Part shown: piece by piece, positions 17,768 through 27,463 of the stretch
Position numbering within the stretch: position 1 is the stretch's first letter
Layout of the letters: each line of letters opens with the position of its first letter
Origin: Wukongibacter sp050859025
GTDB taxonomy: Bacteria > Bacillota > Clostridia > Peptostreptococcales > Caminicellaceae
Direction: 5' to 3'
Assembly: GCF_050859025.1 (NCBI RefSeq)
Contig: NZ_CP138200.1
Span: 3,348,001 to 3,412,000 of the forward strand
DNA length: 64,000 bases
Notes under the pieces: model-generated
Seen by the model: the letters and a program-made list of their open reading frames with translations, nothing else
Database searches by the model: none
Told to the model about the DNA's origin: nothing
Translations under genes and position numbers: made by a program

Positions 17768-18460
17768 TTAGTCTCTACTATTTCTCAGAACAAGCAATCT
17801 CAAAAGGTTAGCAATCGAAACAGCAACGGCAGCAACATAAGTTAAAGCAGCAGCATTTAAAACAGATTTAGCTGATTTTACTTCTTCATTGTAAATTAGT
17901 CCATTTGATGTCAGCTGCTTGATAGCCCTTGAACTTGCATTAAACTCAACGGGTAGAGTTATTACATGAAAAGCTATTGCCGCAATATAAATATATATAC
18001 CTAAAGTTATTAGCATCTCAGTTCTAAGGAAAAAGCCTAAAAAAGCTAAAGGTATAGCAAATTGTGAAGCAAAGGATGCCACTGGAGCAAGGCTATTTCT
18101 AAAGCCAAGAGCCGCATATCCTGTTGCATGTTGAATTGCATGGCCTACTTCATGGGCAGCTACACTAATTGATGCTATTGATGTACCATTATATACATTT
18201 CCCGAAAGTCTTACTACTCTTTTTCTAGGATCATAGTGGTCAGAGAGTTGTCCACCTATATGCTCAATATTAACATCCCTTAAACCATTTCTATCCAATA
18301 TCATTCTTGCCACCTGAACACCGGAATATCCTCTCATGTTTCTTATCTTAAGATAACGACTAAAGCTACTCTTAACCTTACTTTGAGCATAAAATGCAAA
18401 TATCATGGCTGGCAACAGAAAAATCATACTTGAGTAATAGCCATATCCATATCCATACAT
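17768..18460 (-). CDS. zinc metallopeptidase, YugP family
   Basis: Integral-membrane neutral zinc protease family protein. A Gly/Tyr-rich N-terminus runs into a first membrane helix (about 10-28), then a soluble segment with GVQVAR and the zinc-binding HEVGHAIQH (about residues 103-111) followed by the conserved ATGYAALGFRNS, and further helices at about 125-165 and 195-222. 230 residues is standard. Physiological substrate unknown. Tightly follows the DUF116 gene. Confidence 0.9.
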   Translation of the reverse strand: MYGYGYGYYSSMIFLLPAMIFAFYAQSKVKSSFSRYLKIRNMRGYSGVQVARMILDRNGLRDVNIEHIGGQLSDHYDPRKRVVRLSGNVYNGTSIASISVAAHEVGHAIQHATGYAALGFRNSLAPVASFASQFAIPLAFLGFFLRTEMLITLGIYIYIAAIAFHVITLPVEFNASSRAIKQLTSNGLIYNEEVKSAKSVLNAAALTYVAAVAVSIANLLRLLVLRNSRD

Positions 18461-18464
18461 TATA

Positions 18465-19229
18465 TTACCTCCTTAAATAATGCTTTATAGCCTCTTCTAC
18501 TTTATTTACATCTACACATGTATCGTGGCATGGTCCATTGGGTCTATCGTTCTTTACACCAATTACAGGTATACCCTTAACATCTAAAATACCATGTGAT
18601 AAATCTCTTTCACAGGCCACAGCTATTATGCCCTTTGGTTTATGATCCTTAATAATCTTTCTAGCTAAAGTACCGCCTGTTACTACTTTAAGCTTTACAT
18701 TGTAGCTTGTACATAGATCGAGAAGCTTATTAATATCACATGCTCCACATCGCTGACAATTATTAATATCACCTGTCACTTTATGCTTGCAGAAAGATTT
18801 CTGCAAGCAATGGGGAGTGATAATCAATATATCCTCTGGTCTTAATTTTTCACTCTGTAAAATCACTATTTTGTTATTGATCTCTGAAAAAAATCTCCTT
18901 ATTGGGTCTTTTTCAATTTTTAGCAGCTTTGAAAACATAATCATAATAGGATAAATATGTTTTATTGAGCTTTCAAAAAAGGGTATTAAAACCTTAGGTA
19001 TACTATTATTCTTAGTAATCCTAATGGTTAACAATAGCAATCCTAGTAGATATATTACTATAAAAATAAAGATAGAAATCATTATTCCTATTATAATCAT
19101 ATATAGATGTAATCCACTGTTCTGAATCAGCAATATTAAACCTATAGCTAACAAGGACATAGCTAGAATAATCATAGTCAATATATTGAGAAATAAATTC
19201 CTATCTTTGCTAAGTATCATGTTCTTCAT
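18465..19229 (-). CDS. DUF116 family membrane protein
   Basis: Two N-terminal transmembrane helices (about residues 15-35 and 40-70), then a cytoplasmic domain with many cysteines: TPHCLQKSFCKHKV, CQRCGACDI, and CHDTC. The cysteines suggest an Fe-S or zinc site. The family is found beside fmt/def in clostridia; its biochemical role is unknown. I place the start at the ATG reading MKNMILSKDR, because AGGTGA precedes it and overlaps the fmt stop; a GTG 9 bases earlier is the alternative. Confidence 0.85.
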   Translation of the reverse strand: MKNMILSKDRNLFLNILTMIILAMSLLAIGLILLIQNSGLHLYMIIIGIMISIFIFIVIYLLGLLLLTIRITKNNSIPKVLIPFFESSIKHIYPIMIMFSKLLKIEKDPIRRFFSEINNKIVILQSEKLRPEDILIITPHCLQKSFCKHKVTGDINNCQRCGACDINKLLDLCTSYNVKLKVVTGGTLARKIIKDHKPKGIIAVACERDLSHGILDVKGIPVIGVKNDRPNGPCHDTCVDVNKVEEAIKHYLRR

Positions 19230-19230
19230 C

Positions 19231-20163
19231 TTACTCACCTAAAACTATCTTATTTTCTATTACATTACCCCTTATATACTCATCAACGGTCATTCTTCTA
19301 CTGTTTGGAAACTGTATTTCTTCGATTACAAGCACACCATTACCAGTGCTTACGTAAATTCCAGATTTGTCAACCTTGATTATCTTACCATGTTCTTCAG
19401 AACTAGCATCACTAGAAATCTTTGATTTCCAAATCTTCATCTTTTTGCCTTTGTACATAGTATAAGCAATGGGCCACGGATTTAAACCCCTTACTAAGTT
19501 ATATATATTCTCAGCACTATTTTCCCAGTCAACAAAGCCAGTCTTACTGCTTAACATAGAAGCATAAGTACTTTCTGAGTCATGTTGCGGTGTCCTTGGT
19601 GCCTTATTTAATTTCAAAAGCTCTAGAGTCTCAATAAGAACCTTAGCTCCAACCTCTGATAATCTATCGTGAAGCTGTCCAGCAGTCATCTCTCTTCCAA
19701 TTTTCACTTCTTCCTTCAAAATCATATCACCTGTATCTAATCCTTGACTCATATACATAGTAGTTATTCCTGTGGTTTCTTCTCCATCTACTATAGCCCA
19801 ATTAATTGGAGCTGCACCTCTGTACTTTGGTAATAATGAAGCATGTACATTTATACATCCTTTTTCCGGTATTTCTAATATTTCCTTAGGAAGAATTTGA
19901 CCATATGCAACAACAACAATACAATCAACATTCATATTCTTTATAGCTTCAATATATTCCTTTTCCCTTATTTTTACCGGTTGTAAAACCTCTATTCCTA
20001 GTTCTATAGCCTTTACCTTTACAGGTTGCGGTAAAACCTTTTTACCTCTACCCTTAGGTCTATCTGGCTGAGTTATTACAGAAACTACTTCATAACCCTT
20101 TTTATTCATTTCCTCTAAACAAGGAACTGCAAAATCAGGAGTTCCCATAAAAAGAATTCTCAT
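19231..20163 (-). CDS. fmt: methionyl-tRNA formyltransferase
   Basis: Formylates Met-tRNAi for translation initiation. The N-terminal domain has MRILFMGTPDFAVPCL, catalytic Asn-His-Asp in NVHASLLPKYRGAAPINWAI (about 108-127) and MSQGLDTGD; the C-terminal domain binds tRNA. 310 residues. It overlaps nothing and is followed 11 bases on by an in-operon neighbour, with def upstream: the standard def-fmt pair. Confidence 0.98.
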   Translation of the reverse strand: MRILFMGTPDFAVPCLEEMNKKGYEVVSVITQPDRPKGRGKKVLPQPVKVKAIELGIEVLQPVKIREKEYIEAIKNMNVDCIVVVAYGQILPKEILEIPEKGCINVHASLLPKYRGAAPINWAIVDGEETTGITTMYMSQGLDTGDMILKEEVKIGREMTAGQLHDRLSEVGAKVLIETLELLKLNKAPRTPQHDSESTYASMLSSKTGFVDWENSAENIYNLVRGLNPWPIAYTMYKGKKMKIWKSKISSDASSEEHGKIIKVDKSGIYVSTGNGVLVIEEIQFPNSRRMTVDEYIRGNVIENKIVLGE

Positions 20164-20174
20164 ACTTTATGCAC

Positions 20175-20621
20175 CTACTCTTCAATAATTTTATCTATAA
20201 ATAGTATCCCATTTAAATGATCAATTTCATGACAAAGAACCCTAGCTAAAAGCTCCTCACCTTCTATATAAAATTCTTCACCGTCTCGGTTCATGGCTTT
20301 AACCTTTACGTAGAATGGTCTTTCAACCTCACCACTTCTCTCTGGTACACTAAGACAGCCCTCTATATCTATATAACTTCCATCTTGCTCTATTATCTCA
20401 GGATTAATTAGCTCAATAATACCATCACCAATATCTATAACCACTATTCTCCTCAAAATGCCTATTTGTGGTGCTGCAAGTCCAATACCATTACCTGTAT
20501 TGTACATAGTGTCAGCCATATCATCGATTATTTGAATTACTCTATCATTGATTTCTTCAACATGTCTAGAAATTTTTCTTAAAACAGGATCTTCATCAGT
20601 TCTAATATTTCTTATTGCCAT
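20175..20621 (-). CDS. def: peptide deformylase
   Basis: Removes the N-formyl group from nascent proteins. Three catalytic motifs are visible: [10 protein letters not shown] (about 44-53), EGCLSVPE (about 87-94) with the metal-binding Cys, and CHEIDHLNG (about 129-137). 148 residues. AGGAGG before the ATG. Between priA and fmt. Confidence 0.98.
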   Translation of the reverse strand: MAIRNIRTDEDPVLRKISRHVEEINDRVIQIIDDMADTMYNTGNGIGLAAPQIGILRRIVVIDIGDGIIELINPEIIEQDGSYIDIEGCLSVPERSGEVERPFYVKVKAMNRDGEEFYIEGEELLARVLCHEIDHLNGILFIDKIIEE

Positions 20622-20639
20622 AAATATTCCTCCTAGATA

Positions 20640-22907
20640 TTAAAATATATTATATGGTTTTAAATCAAAAATTAAATGTACTTTACTATCTAAGTACTTG
20701 CCTTTATTAATATTACATATATAATTAATTATACCCTTTATAATCTCATGGTCAATACTTTGGTATTTTAATAATATCTGCCATCTATAAAAACCCTTTA
20801 TTTTATTATGAATTGCTGGATTTGGACCAAGAAGCTGAGTATTTTCTAGCTCGTTATTATTTAGGATTTCCGACTCCAGCTTTTGAAATAGTCTATTTGC
20901 TGATTTTACTACTAAGTTTTCGTCCTTCCCTAGAACTATTATATTAATAATATTATGGAAAGGAGGATAACAAAATTCTCTTCTCAGCTCTATTTCCTTA
21001 TTATAAAATTCTTTAAAATCTTGTTTCTGCGAAGATATAATTGCATAGTTATCAGGACTATAGGTCTGTATTATTACATGACCCCTAAAATCATGTCTAC
21101 CAGCCCTTCCAGCAACTTGAGTAAGCAGTTGAAAGGTTCTTTCATTAGCTCTATAATCAGGAAGATTTAATGTTATATCGGCGGACAATATACCTACAAG
21201 GGTAACATAGGGAAAATCCAATCCCTTAGCTACCATTTGTGTACCTATTAGGATATCTATCTCCCTATTTCCAAAGGCTTTAATAATTCGTTCTAGATTT
21301 CCTTTTTTCGATGTAGTATCTATATCAAGTCTCTTTGTCTTAAAGGATGGAAACAACTTATTTACATGCTGCTCAACCTTTTCAGTTCCTGATCCAAAAA
21401 ATTTTATATATTTGCTCCCACATTCAGGACAAACCTTAGGCACAATACTTTTATAACCACAATAATGACATTTAGCAATATTATTTTTATGATGATATGT
21501 CATTGATATATCACAGTGCATACATTTTACAACATATCCACAGCTTCTACATGAAACAAAGGTTGAATATCCTCTTCGATTTAAAAATAGAATTATTTGT
21601 TTATTATTAAGCAAACTCTCCTTCATAGCCTCATAAAGACTACGGCTAAACATACTTTTATTACCTTCTTCAAGCTCTATCCTCATATCAACAATATCTA
21701 CACTTGGAAGAGGATTATTATTAAACCTGTTTTTTAGCTCTAAAAGTTTATATACACCATTCTTAGCATTATAATAACTCTCGATTGAAGGAGTAGCCGA
21801 GCCTAAAAGCAAAACTGCATTGCTTTGCCTACATAGATGTTTTGCCACATCGATTGTATAATATTTAGGATTCATTTCAGATTTATAGGATGATTCGTGT
21901 TCTTCATCTATTATAATAAGTCCTAAATTATCACAAGGTGCAAATATGGCTGATCTAGCTCCTACTACAATTGAAATCTCATTATTTTTAATTTTTTTCC
22001 ATTGATCATATCTCTCACCTAAAGATAATTTACTATGTAGCACTGCAACATTATTGCCAAACCTCTTAATGAATTTTCCTACAATTTGTGGTGTAAGAGA
22101 GATTTCTGGTACCAAAATAATTACCTGCTCACCTCTATTAATAACCTTCCTTACAAGGTGCATGTATACTTCAGTTTTTCCACTACCTGTAACACCATGT
22201 AAAAGAAAAGTGTCATGTTCCTTTCTCTTTATTACATTCAGTATACTATTGTATGCCAATAACTGTTCTTCATTTAACTTGTTAGGCTCATCTCTTTCTA
22301 TCTTATCTAAATTTATTGGAGTCCTATACTCTTTCTCCTCAATTATTTTAATTAAATTCTTTTTTTCGAGGCCATTAATTACAGCTCTTGAAGTCTTACC
22401 CACTTTCATAAGATCAGTAACCTGCATTCTCTGTGCTACTGAGAGTATCTTCAGAACCTCAATTTGCTTGTATGCATTTTTTGACATTTTAGAGATAATG
22501 GAATCCATATCTTCTGGATCAAAATTAATTATTGCAATTTTCTTTGTTTTAGTATTTACATCACTATAAAATTTAGGTATCAAACATTGAATAGCTTCAC
22601 TATAAGTACATAAATACGTTTCCTTAAGCCACTTACAAAGGTCTACTTGTTTTCCAGACAATCCTAACTCATCATCAACTAACCTCTGAATTGACTTCAT
22701 ACCCTTTATATTTTTTACGGAATCCTCTGAGTTTTCCTCAAAAACAACCCCCTCAAGCAGCTTATTTCCTTTTCCAAATGGGACGACAACCTTGTCTCCT
22801 ATTCTAATTTTCCCATATAAGTCTGTGGGGATTTTATATGTAAACAACCTATCCGTTGCTTTTGTACCTGTATTTACAACTATATTACAGTATTCCATAA
22901 AATTCAT
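20640..22907 (-). CDS. priA: primosomal replication restart helicase PriA
   Basis: Reloads the replicative helicase at collapsed forks. The N-terminal 3' DNA-binding domain is followed by the helicase core with Walker A HGVTGSGKTEVY, DEEH box, and SATPSIES. A zinc-binding module of four CxxC pairs follows (CRSCGY, CMHC, CHYCGY, CPECGS), then GTEKVEQ, GTQMVAKG and QVAGRAGR. Start at the ATG 21 bases inside the longest frame, where GGAGG sits 7 bases upstream; the protein is then 755 residues. Downstream of coaBC with a hairpin between. Confidence 0.97.
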   Translation of the reverse strand: MNFMEYCNIVVNTGTKATDRLFTYKIPTDLYGKIRIGDKVVVPFGKGNKLLEGVVFEENSEDSVKNIKGMKSIQRLVDDELGLSGKQVDLCKWLKETYLCTYSEAIQCLIPKFYSDVNTKTKKIAIINFDPEDMDSIISKMSKNAYKQIEVLKILSVAQRMQVTDLMKVGKTSRAVINGLEKKNLIKIIEEKEYRTPINLDKIERDEPNKLNEEQLLAYNSILNVIKRKEHDTFLLHGVTGSGKTEVYMHLVRKVINRGEQVIILVPEISLTPQIVGKFIKRFGNNVAVLHSKLSLGERYDQWKKIKNNEISIVVGARSAIFAPCDNLGLIIIDEEHESSYKSEMNPKYYTIDVAKHLCRQSNAVLLLGSATPSIESYYNAKNGVYKLLELKNRFNNNPLPSVDIVDMRIELEEGNKSMFSRSLYEAMKESLLNNKQIILFLNRRGYSTFVSCRSCGYVVKCMHCDISMTYHHKNNIAKCHYCGYKSIVPKVCPECGSKYIKFFGSGTEKVEQHVNKLFPSFKTKRLDIDTTSKKGNLERIIKAFGNREIDILIGTQMVAKGLDFPYVTLVGILSADITLNLPDYRANERTFQLLTQVAGRAGRHDFRGHVIIQTYSPDNYAIISSQKQDFKEFYNKEIELRREFCYPPFHNIINIIVLGKDENLVVKSANRLFQKLESEILNNNELENTQLLGPNPAIHNKIKGFYRWQILLKYQSIDHEIIKGIINYICNINKGKYLDSKVHLIFDLKPYNIF

Positions 22908-22926
22908 TGAAATGCCTCCAAGATAC

Positions 22927-22952
22927 AAAGGAGTAGGTTCCCCTACTCCTTT
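22927..22952 (-). promoter_or_regulatory. 11-bp perfect hairpin over the coaBC stop, before priA
   Basis: AAAGGAGTAGG (22927-22937) and CCTACTCCTTT (22942-22952) form a perfect stem with a 4-base loop. It contains the coaBC stop codon and ends 6 bases before the priA ribosome binding site. On the minus strand only three T residues follow, so it is a weak terminator or an attenuator rather than a full stop. Confidence 0.5.
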
Positions 22953-24151
22953 AAGTTTATTAAGTCATATATCTTGTCTAAGATAATATCTGATATATCT
23001 TCCTTTTTCATTTTATCATATTTCTCTATATTTCCAAAACTATCAATAATACTTACTATGTTTGTATCACCTTTAAAACCGGCACCTGCTTCAGTAATAT
23101 TGTTAGCAACAATAAAATCCAAATTTTTTCTATTGACTTTGCCTTTAGCATTCTCAAGCAGGTCCCTTGTTTCTGCAGCAAAACCTACTAATATCTTGTC
23201 CTTCTTTTTGCTTCCCAGTTCTAAAAGTATATCAGGATTTCTTGAAAGCTCAATTGATAAATTGGAGTCAGTTTTCTTAATTTTGTTATTGGAAACTTCT
23301 TTAGGTTTATAGTCTGCAACAGCTGCAGCTTTTATTATTATATCAGCTGCATCAAAATGTTTTAACACTGTGTCATACATCTGATTGGCTGTAACTATAT
23401 CCACAACCTCTATTCCCTTAGGCTTTTCAAGATTGGTAGGGCCGGAAACAAGTACAACCTCTGCCCCTCTATCCCTTGAAGCCTTCGCAAGTGAATATCC
23501 CATTTTCCCCGAAGAATGGTTTGTTATGTACCTTACCGGATCAATAGGCTCCTGAGTGGGACCCGCAGTAATTAAAACCTTTTTACCCTTTAATGTTTTA
23601 TTTGATAGGCCATTAAAAAGGCTTATTACGCCTTCTACTATATCCTCAGGTGATGCTAGCTTTCCTACGCCATAGTCTCCACATGCTAATCTTCCAGAGG
23701 CAGGATCAACAAATTTGTAACCTAAATCCTTAAGAATTTGAATATTTCTTTGTACAACTCTATTAATATACATATTAGTATTCATAGCGGGAGCGATAAG
23801 CACAGGTGCTTGTGTAGCCATAACTGTAGTTGATAGCATGTCATCAGCTATTCCATTTGCAATTTTTCCTATTATATTTGCTGTTGCAGGAGCAATTAAA
23901 AAAATGTCTGCTTTTTGAGCTAAAGATATATGCTCAACATCCCAAGTCTTAGGCTCGTCAAACATATCAGTTATAACATAGTTTTGAGACAAAGATTGAA
24001 AGCTTAATGGTGTGACAAATTCCGCAGCAGACTTTGTCATTATAACGTTTATGTTTGCTCCAAGCTTTTTTAGCCTGCTTATAACGTCTAAAGATTTGTA
24101 CACAGCAATACCGCCTGTAATACCTATAACAATATTCTTATTACTTAACAT
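22943..24151 (-). CDS. coaBC: bifunctional phosphopantothenoylcysteine decarboxylase / phosphopantothenate-cysteine ligase
   Basis: Two consecutive steps of CoA synthesis in one protein. The N-terminal flavoprotein (CoaC, about 1-180) has GITGGIAVYKS, APATANIIGKIANGIADD, APAMNTNMY and the catalytic Cys in LACGDYG. The C-terminal CoaB ligase (about 190-402) has ITAGPTQEPIDPVRYITN and KAAAVADYKP. Three starts are possible (GTG 24166, ATG 24160, ATG 24151); none has a strong SD, and I use 24151, giving the family N-terminus. It overlaps the end of rpoZ by 11 bases. Confidence 0.95.
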   Translation of the reverse strand: MLSNKNIVIGITGGIAVYKSLDVISRLKKLGANINVIMTKSAAEFVTPLSFQSLSQNYVITDMFDEPKTWDVEHISLAQKADIFLIAPATANIIGKIANGIADDMLSTTVMATQAPVLIAPAMNTNMYINRVVQRNIQILKDLGYKFVDPASGRLACGDYGVGKLASPEDIVEGVISLFNGLSNKTLKGKKVLITAGPTQEPIDPVRYITNHSSGKMGYSLAKASRDRGAEVVLVSGPTNLEKPKGIEVVDIVTANQMYDTVLKHFDAADIIIKAAAVADYKPKEVSNNKIKKTDSNLSIELSRNPDILLELGSKKKDKILVGFAAETRDLLENAKGKVNRKNLDFIVANNITEAGAGFKGDTNIVSIIDSFGNIEKYDKMKKEDISDIILDKIYDLINLKE

Positions 24152-24359
24152 ACTTAGCATGTTCACTATCTATTTTTTCATAACCAATTTTGCCTTCAAA
24201 AAGCTCGTTAGTCGCAATTGTAACAGGCTTGTTAGATTCTATATCTATAAGTTTCTCATTTCCTTCTATTATTTGTCTAGCCCTCTTAGCAGTAGCAATA
24301 ACTAAGGTATATCTACTATCAACCTTTTCTAGTAATTCGTTAATTGGTGGTTTAAGCAT
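24141..24359 (-). CDS. rpoZ: RNA polymerase omega subunit
   Basis: Small assembly and stability subunit of RNA polymerase. 72 residues with the family N-terminus LKPPINELLEKVDSRYTLV, then ATAKRARQI, and the conserved KPVTIATNEL. Its start overlaps the gmk stop and its end overlaps coaBC, matching the widespread gmk-rpoZ-coaBC-priA operon. Confidence 0.96.
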   Translation of the reverse strand: MLKPPINELLEKVDSRYTLVIATAKRARQIIEGNEKLIDIESNKPVTIATNELFEGKIGYEKIDSEHAKYVK

Positions 24360-24973
24360 TAAATTTCCTCCTTATACATTTTTATTAACTTACATATATC
24401 ATTTTTTACTTTGCATCTCTCTGCTTCAATAATTGAAACAAGACTATTTACAGCCCCTGTTAAGTCATCATTTATTATATAATAATCATACTCACTAATA
24501 AAGTCAATTTCTTCATTGGCACATTTGAGTCTCTTTTCAATATTATCTTTTGAATCTCTTCCTCTAGTAACTATTCTGTTTCTTAATTCTTCCATACTAG
24601 GCGGCAATAAAAAGACAAAAACACCTTTAGGATACTTTTCCTTTATTTGCATAGCTCCTTGAGTATCAATTTCTAATATAATATCATACCCTTTATTAAG
24701 CTGCTCTAAAACATATTTTTTTGGGGTTCCATATAAATTTCCATAAACCTCAGCATACTCTAAAAGTTCGTCAGATTCTATCATATCCTCAAATTCATTT
24801 CTATCAATAAAATAATAGCTTACACCTTCCGTCTCACCTTTTCGTCTTTCCCTTGTAGTTGCAGATATTGATAATCCTATTTCTGGCTTAACCTTTAGTA
24901 ACTCTTTACAAACAGTCCCTTTGCCTACACCTGATGGGCCACATACAACAAATAAAGTTCCCTTTCTCTTCAT
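24359..24973 (-). CDS. gmk: guanylate kinase
   Basis: Phosphorylates GMP/dGMP to GDP/dGDP. P-loop GPSGVGKGTVCKEL (about 12-25), TTRERRKGETEGVSYYF GMP-binding block (about 41-57), and EIDTQGAMQIKEKYP. 204 residues. Sits between remA and rpoZ. Confidence 0.98.
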   Translation of the reverse strand: MKRKGTLFVVCGPSGVGKGTVCKELLKVKPEIGLSISATTRERRKGETEGVSYYFIDRNEFEDMIESDELLEYAEVYGNLYGTPKKYVLEQLNKGYDIILEIDTQGAMQIKEKYPKGVFVFLLPPSMEELRNRIVTRGRDSKDNIEKRLKCANEEIDFISEYDYYIINDDLTGAVNSLVSIIEAERCKVKNDICKLIKMYKEEI

Positions 24974-24985
24974 ACTGATTCTCCT

Positions 24986-25261
24986 TTAACTATTATTATC
25001 ACTTACCTTATCATTTATTTCCTTTGAATTGAATCTATTGGCCATCGTCTCAGGTTGTACGGCAGACAATATTAAATGGTCACTGTCGCATATAATAACT
25101 GCCCTTGTCCTTCTACCATATGTAGCATCAACAAGCTTATCTTGTTCTCTAGCTTCATTAATCATCCTTTTAATAGGTGCTGATTCTGGCTTAACAATTG
25201 CTATAATCCTACCAGCAGAAATCATATTGCCAAAACCAATATTTACCAATTTTAAATCCAT
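24986..25261 (-). CDS. remA: extracellular matrix regulator RemA (DUF370)
   Basis: Short DNA-binding regulator; in Bacillus it forms ring oligomers that activate biofilm-matrix operons. 91 residues with the family blocks [31 protein letters not shown] and [16 protein letters not shown]. The order yicC-remA-gmk-rpoZ is conserved. Whether it controls biofilm genes in this organism cannot be told from the window. Confidence 0.93.
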   Translation of the reverse strand: MDLKLVNIGFGNMISAGRIIAIVKPESAPIKRMINEAREQDKLVDATYGRRTRAVIICDSDHLILSAVQPETMANRFNSKEINDKVSDNNS

Positions 25262-25274
25262 TATTTTCCCCCTG

Positions 25275-26156
25275 TTACTCTATATTTTGTACTTGTTCTC
25301 TTATTTTTTCCAGTTCACTTTTCACTTCAATAACCATACTAGATATATTAATATCAGAGGATTTAGAACCTATAGTATTAATTTCCCTATTCATTTCTTG
25401 AATAAGGAAGTCTAATTTTCTTCCTACTGCTCCAGATTCATTAGTGATACTATTTAGTTGGTCTATATGGCTAAATAGTCTTACGATTTCTTCAGCTATA
25501 TTACTTTTATCAGCATATATTGACACTTCTAAAGCAATTCTTTCCTCATCAATTTCTATTGTATCTTCAGTTAATTCCCTTATTCTATCAAATAATTTGT
25601 TTCTATATTCCTTTACAATTATAGGAGTTAGCTTTTCTATTTCTTTTACTATGCTATGTATTTTCTCGCTTCTATTTTTAATATCCTCAGCTAGTTTCAA
25701 CCCTTCAGCCTTTCTCATGCTTACGAGAGATGTAACCGCTTGATTTAATGCTTTGCTTAACACTTCCCAAATAACATCTTCCTCATCTTCCTTATTTTCA
25801 ATTGAAAAGGTATCAGGAAAACGGGTTAACTGAACTAAAGATATTTCTTCCTCTAAATTAAGCTTCTCTTTTATCTCTACTAAGGAATTATAATATTGCT
25901 GTATAACGTTTAGATTAGGTTTTATGATTACATCTTCATCCTTAGATTCATCTAGAGTTATATAAACTTCAATTCTTCCTCTGTTAACATAATCTTTAAT
26001 TATCTTTCTTATTTTTTCTTCAAAAGCAGAATATTTTTTAGGCATTCTTATTATTATATCATTATATCTATGGTTCACTGACTTGATTTCAATCAGAAAA
26101 CTTCTAGATTCATCGCTGGCTTCTCCTCTACCATAACCGGTCATGCTGTATATCAT
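25275..26156 (-). CDS. yicC: YicC/YloC family endoribonuclease-like protein
   Basis: Begins with the family signature [12 protein letters not shown] and contains [19 protein letters not shown], an internal helical region, and the C-terminal [22 protein letters not shown]. 293 residues, full length. Members act as endoribonucleases involved in RNA turnover and are genetically linked to gmk. Function here by family only. AGGAGG before the ATG. Confidence 0.94.
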   Translation of the reverse strand: MIYSMTGYGRGEASDESRSFLIEIKSVNHRYNDIIIRMPKKYSAFEEKIRKIIKDYVNRGRIEVYITLDESKDEDVIIKPNLNVIQQYYNSLVEIKEKLNLEEEISLVQLTRFPDTFSIENKEDEEDVIWEVLSKALNQAVTSLVSMRKAEGLKLAEDIKNRSEKIHSIVKEIEKLTPIIVKEYRNKLFDRIRELTEDTIEIDEERIALEVSIYADKSNIAEEIVRLFSHIDQLNSITNESGAVGRKLDFLIQEMNREINTIGSKSSDINISSMVIEVKSELEKIREQVQNIE

Positions 26157-26257
26157 AAAATCAATCCTCCTGTTAATTACTTACTATCAACAAAATATTA
26201 TATCATTAAAACTGTAAAATTATAAGGACTCATTTAAAGAAATTTAAATAAATGCTT

Positions 26258-26297
26258 TCGAATACATAAACTAAAGCCTTTACTAGAATTTCTATAT
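26258..26297. repeat. remnant of the 104-bp repeat (right half)
   Basis: CGAATACATAAACTAAAGCC followed by TTTACTAGAATTTCTATA resembles the right half of the 104-bp element (GAACATGCATAAATTAAAGTCTCTACTTGAATCCCTATA). The left half is not recognisable. Located between dapF and yicC. Confidence 0.45.
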
Positions 26298-26305
26298 TGA
26301 TAGAC

Positions 26306-27148
26306 TTAGATATTTAAATAGTATTTTCCATCACAAATAAACTCAGCAGTGCCTTCCATAAATACTCTATTACTATGATCTATAGTAATATTTAACTTCC
26401 CTCCAGGAACCTCAACTAATACTTTTTTACCAACATAATTTAATAGATTTGCTACAAATACGGAAGCACATACCCCAGTACCGCAGGCTAAGGTTTTTCC
26501 TGCTCCTCTTTCCCATGTGTCAACCTTCATAAACTCTTCATTAATAATTTCTACAAAATTAACATTTGTCTTTCTTGGATAAATATTATGTTTTTCTATA
26601 ATAGGTCCAATTTTACATACAGTTTCTTCATTTAACTCTTCTGTAAATACTATTGTATGGGGAACACCCATCAAAATACTTGATACCTTTATACTAATAC
26701 CATCAATCATTATATCCTCATTTATAAATCTAAGATTTTCAGTATTAACAGGTACGTCCTTTGCTTCGAGGCTTGGTACTCCCATGTCCACCAATATCTT
26801 TTCTGCTTTCCCATCCTTGTCTACAGTTAGATTTATCACCTTTTCACCTGCCAATGTTTCTACAGTAAAAACTTCCTTTTTAACAATCACTTTTTCATAA
26901 ACAAACTTCGAAAAACATCTTATACCATTACCACACATTTCACCTAGAGAACCATCGGAATTATAGTAGTGCATTCTAACATCACTAGTTTTTGATTCTT
27001 CCACTACCATTATACCATCGGCCCCAATACCAAAATGTCTGTCACAAACAGCTTTAGCAATAGTCGAATAATCAATTCCACTAACTTCTTCTGCCATAAT
27101 TATGACAAAGTCATTGCCAGCTCCGTGCATTTTACTAAAATTTATCAT
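26306..27148 (-). CDS. dapF: diaminopimelate epimerase
   Basis: Converts LL-DAP to meso-DAP for lysine and peptidoglycan. Both catalytic cysteine motifs are present: MCGNGIRCF (about 71-79) and ACGTGVCASV (about 219-228). FSKMHGAGNDFV at the N-terminus binds substrate. 280 residues. Divergent from the NFACT gene. Confidence 0.97.
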   Translation of the reverse strand: MINFSKMHGAGNDFVIIMAEEVSGIDYSTIAKAVCDRHFGIGADGIMVVEESKTSDVRMHYYNSDGSLGEMCGNGIRCFSKFVYEKVIVKKEVFTVETLAGEKVINLTVDKDGKAEKILVDMGVPSLEAKDVPVNTENLRFINEDIMIDGISIKVSSILMGVPHTIVFTEELNEETVCKIGPIIEKHNIYPRKTNVNFVEIINEEFMKVDTWERGAGKTLACGTGVCASVFVANLLNYVGKKVLVEVPGGKLNITIDHSNRVFMEGTAEFICDGKYYLNI

Positions 27149-27463
27149 CTTAAGACATACCTCCTTATATTGAACAAAGACGCCAGTAGCCCCCTGTAAG
27201 TTCTAAAAAATATATAAAGCTAGAAATAAAAATGTAAATTCATAAATGACTTCTATATATAATTATACTTTCTATATTTAAATCTATATAATACATATTA
27301 TATATGTTAATACCATTATATTAAATAATTATTTGTATCGCCTTTAAAATTTTATGTTTTAGTGTTATACTTTACAGGTTCATGTATATTTTATTAAAGA
27401 TAACGAATTTTAAGGATAAGTAAATTTTACTGTTCGTTATCTATAGATTAACGGAGGGATAAT
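27149..27463. other. divergent control region of dapF and rqcH
   Basis: An AT-rich intergenic stretch of 315 bases. It holds the dapF ribosome binding site on the minus strand, a likely plus-strand promoter near 27355-27375 (TTAGTG...TTATACTTT), and the leader hairpin of the plus-strand gene at 27398-27442. No further gene is visible. Confidence 0.5.
27398..27442 (+). promoter_or_regulatory. 5'-leader hairpin upstream of rqcH
   Basis: AGATAACGAA (27398-27407) pairs perfectly with TTCGTTATCT (27433-27442), 25 bases apart, in the leader 22 bases before the start codon. Possibly an RNA-level control or a leftover of a repeat whose other copies end in GTTATCTATAG. Confidence 0.4.
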
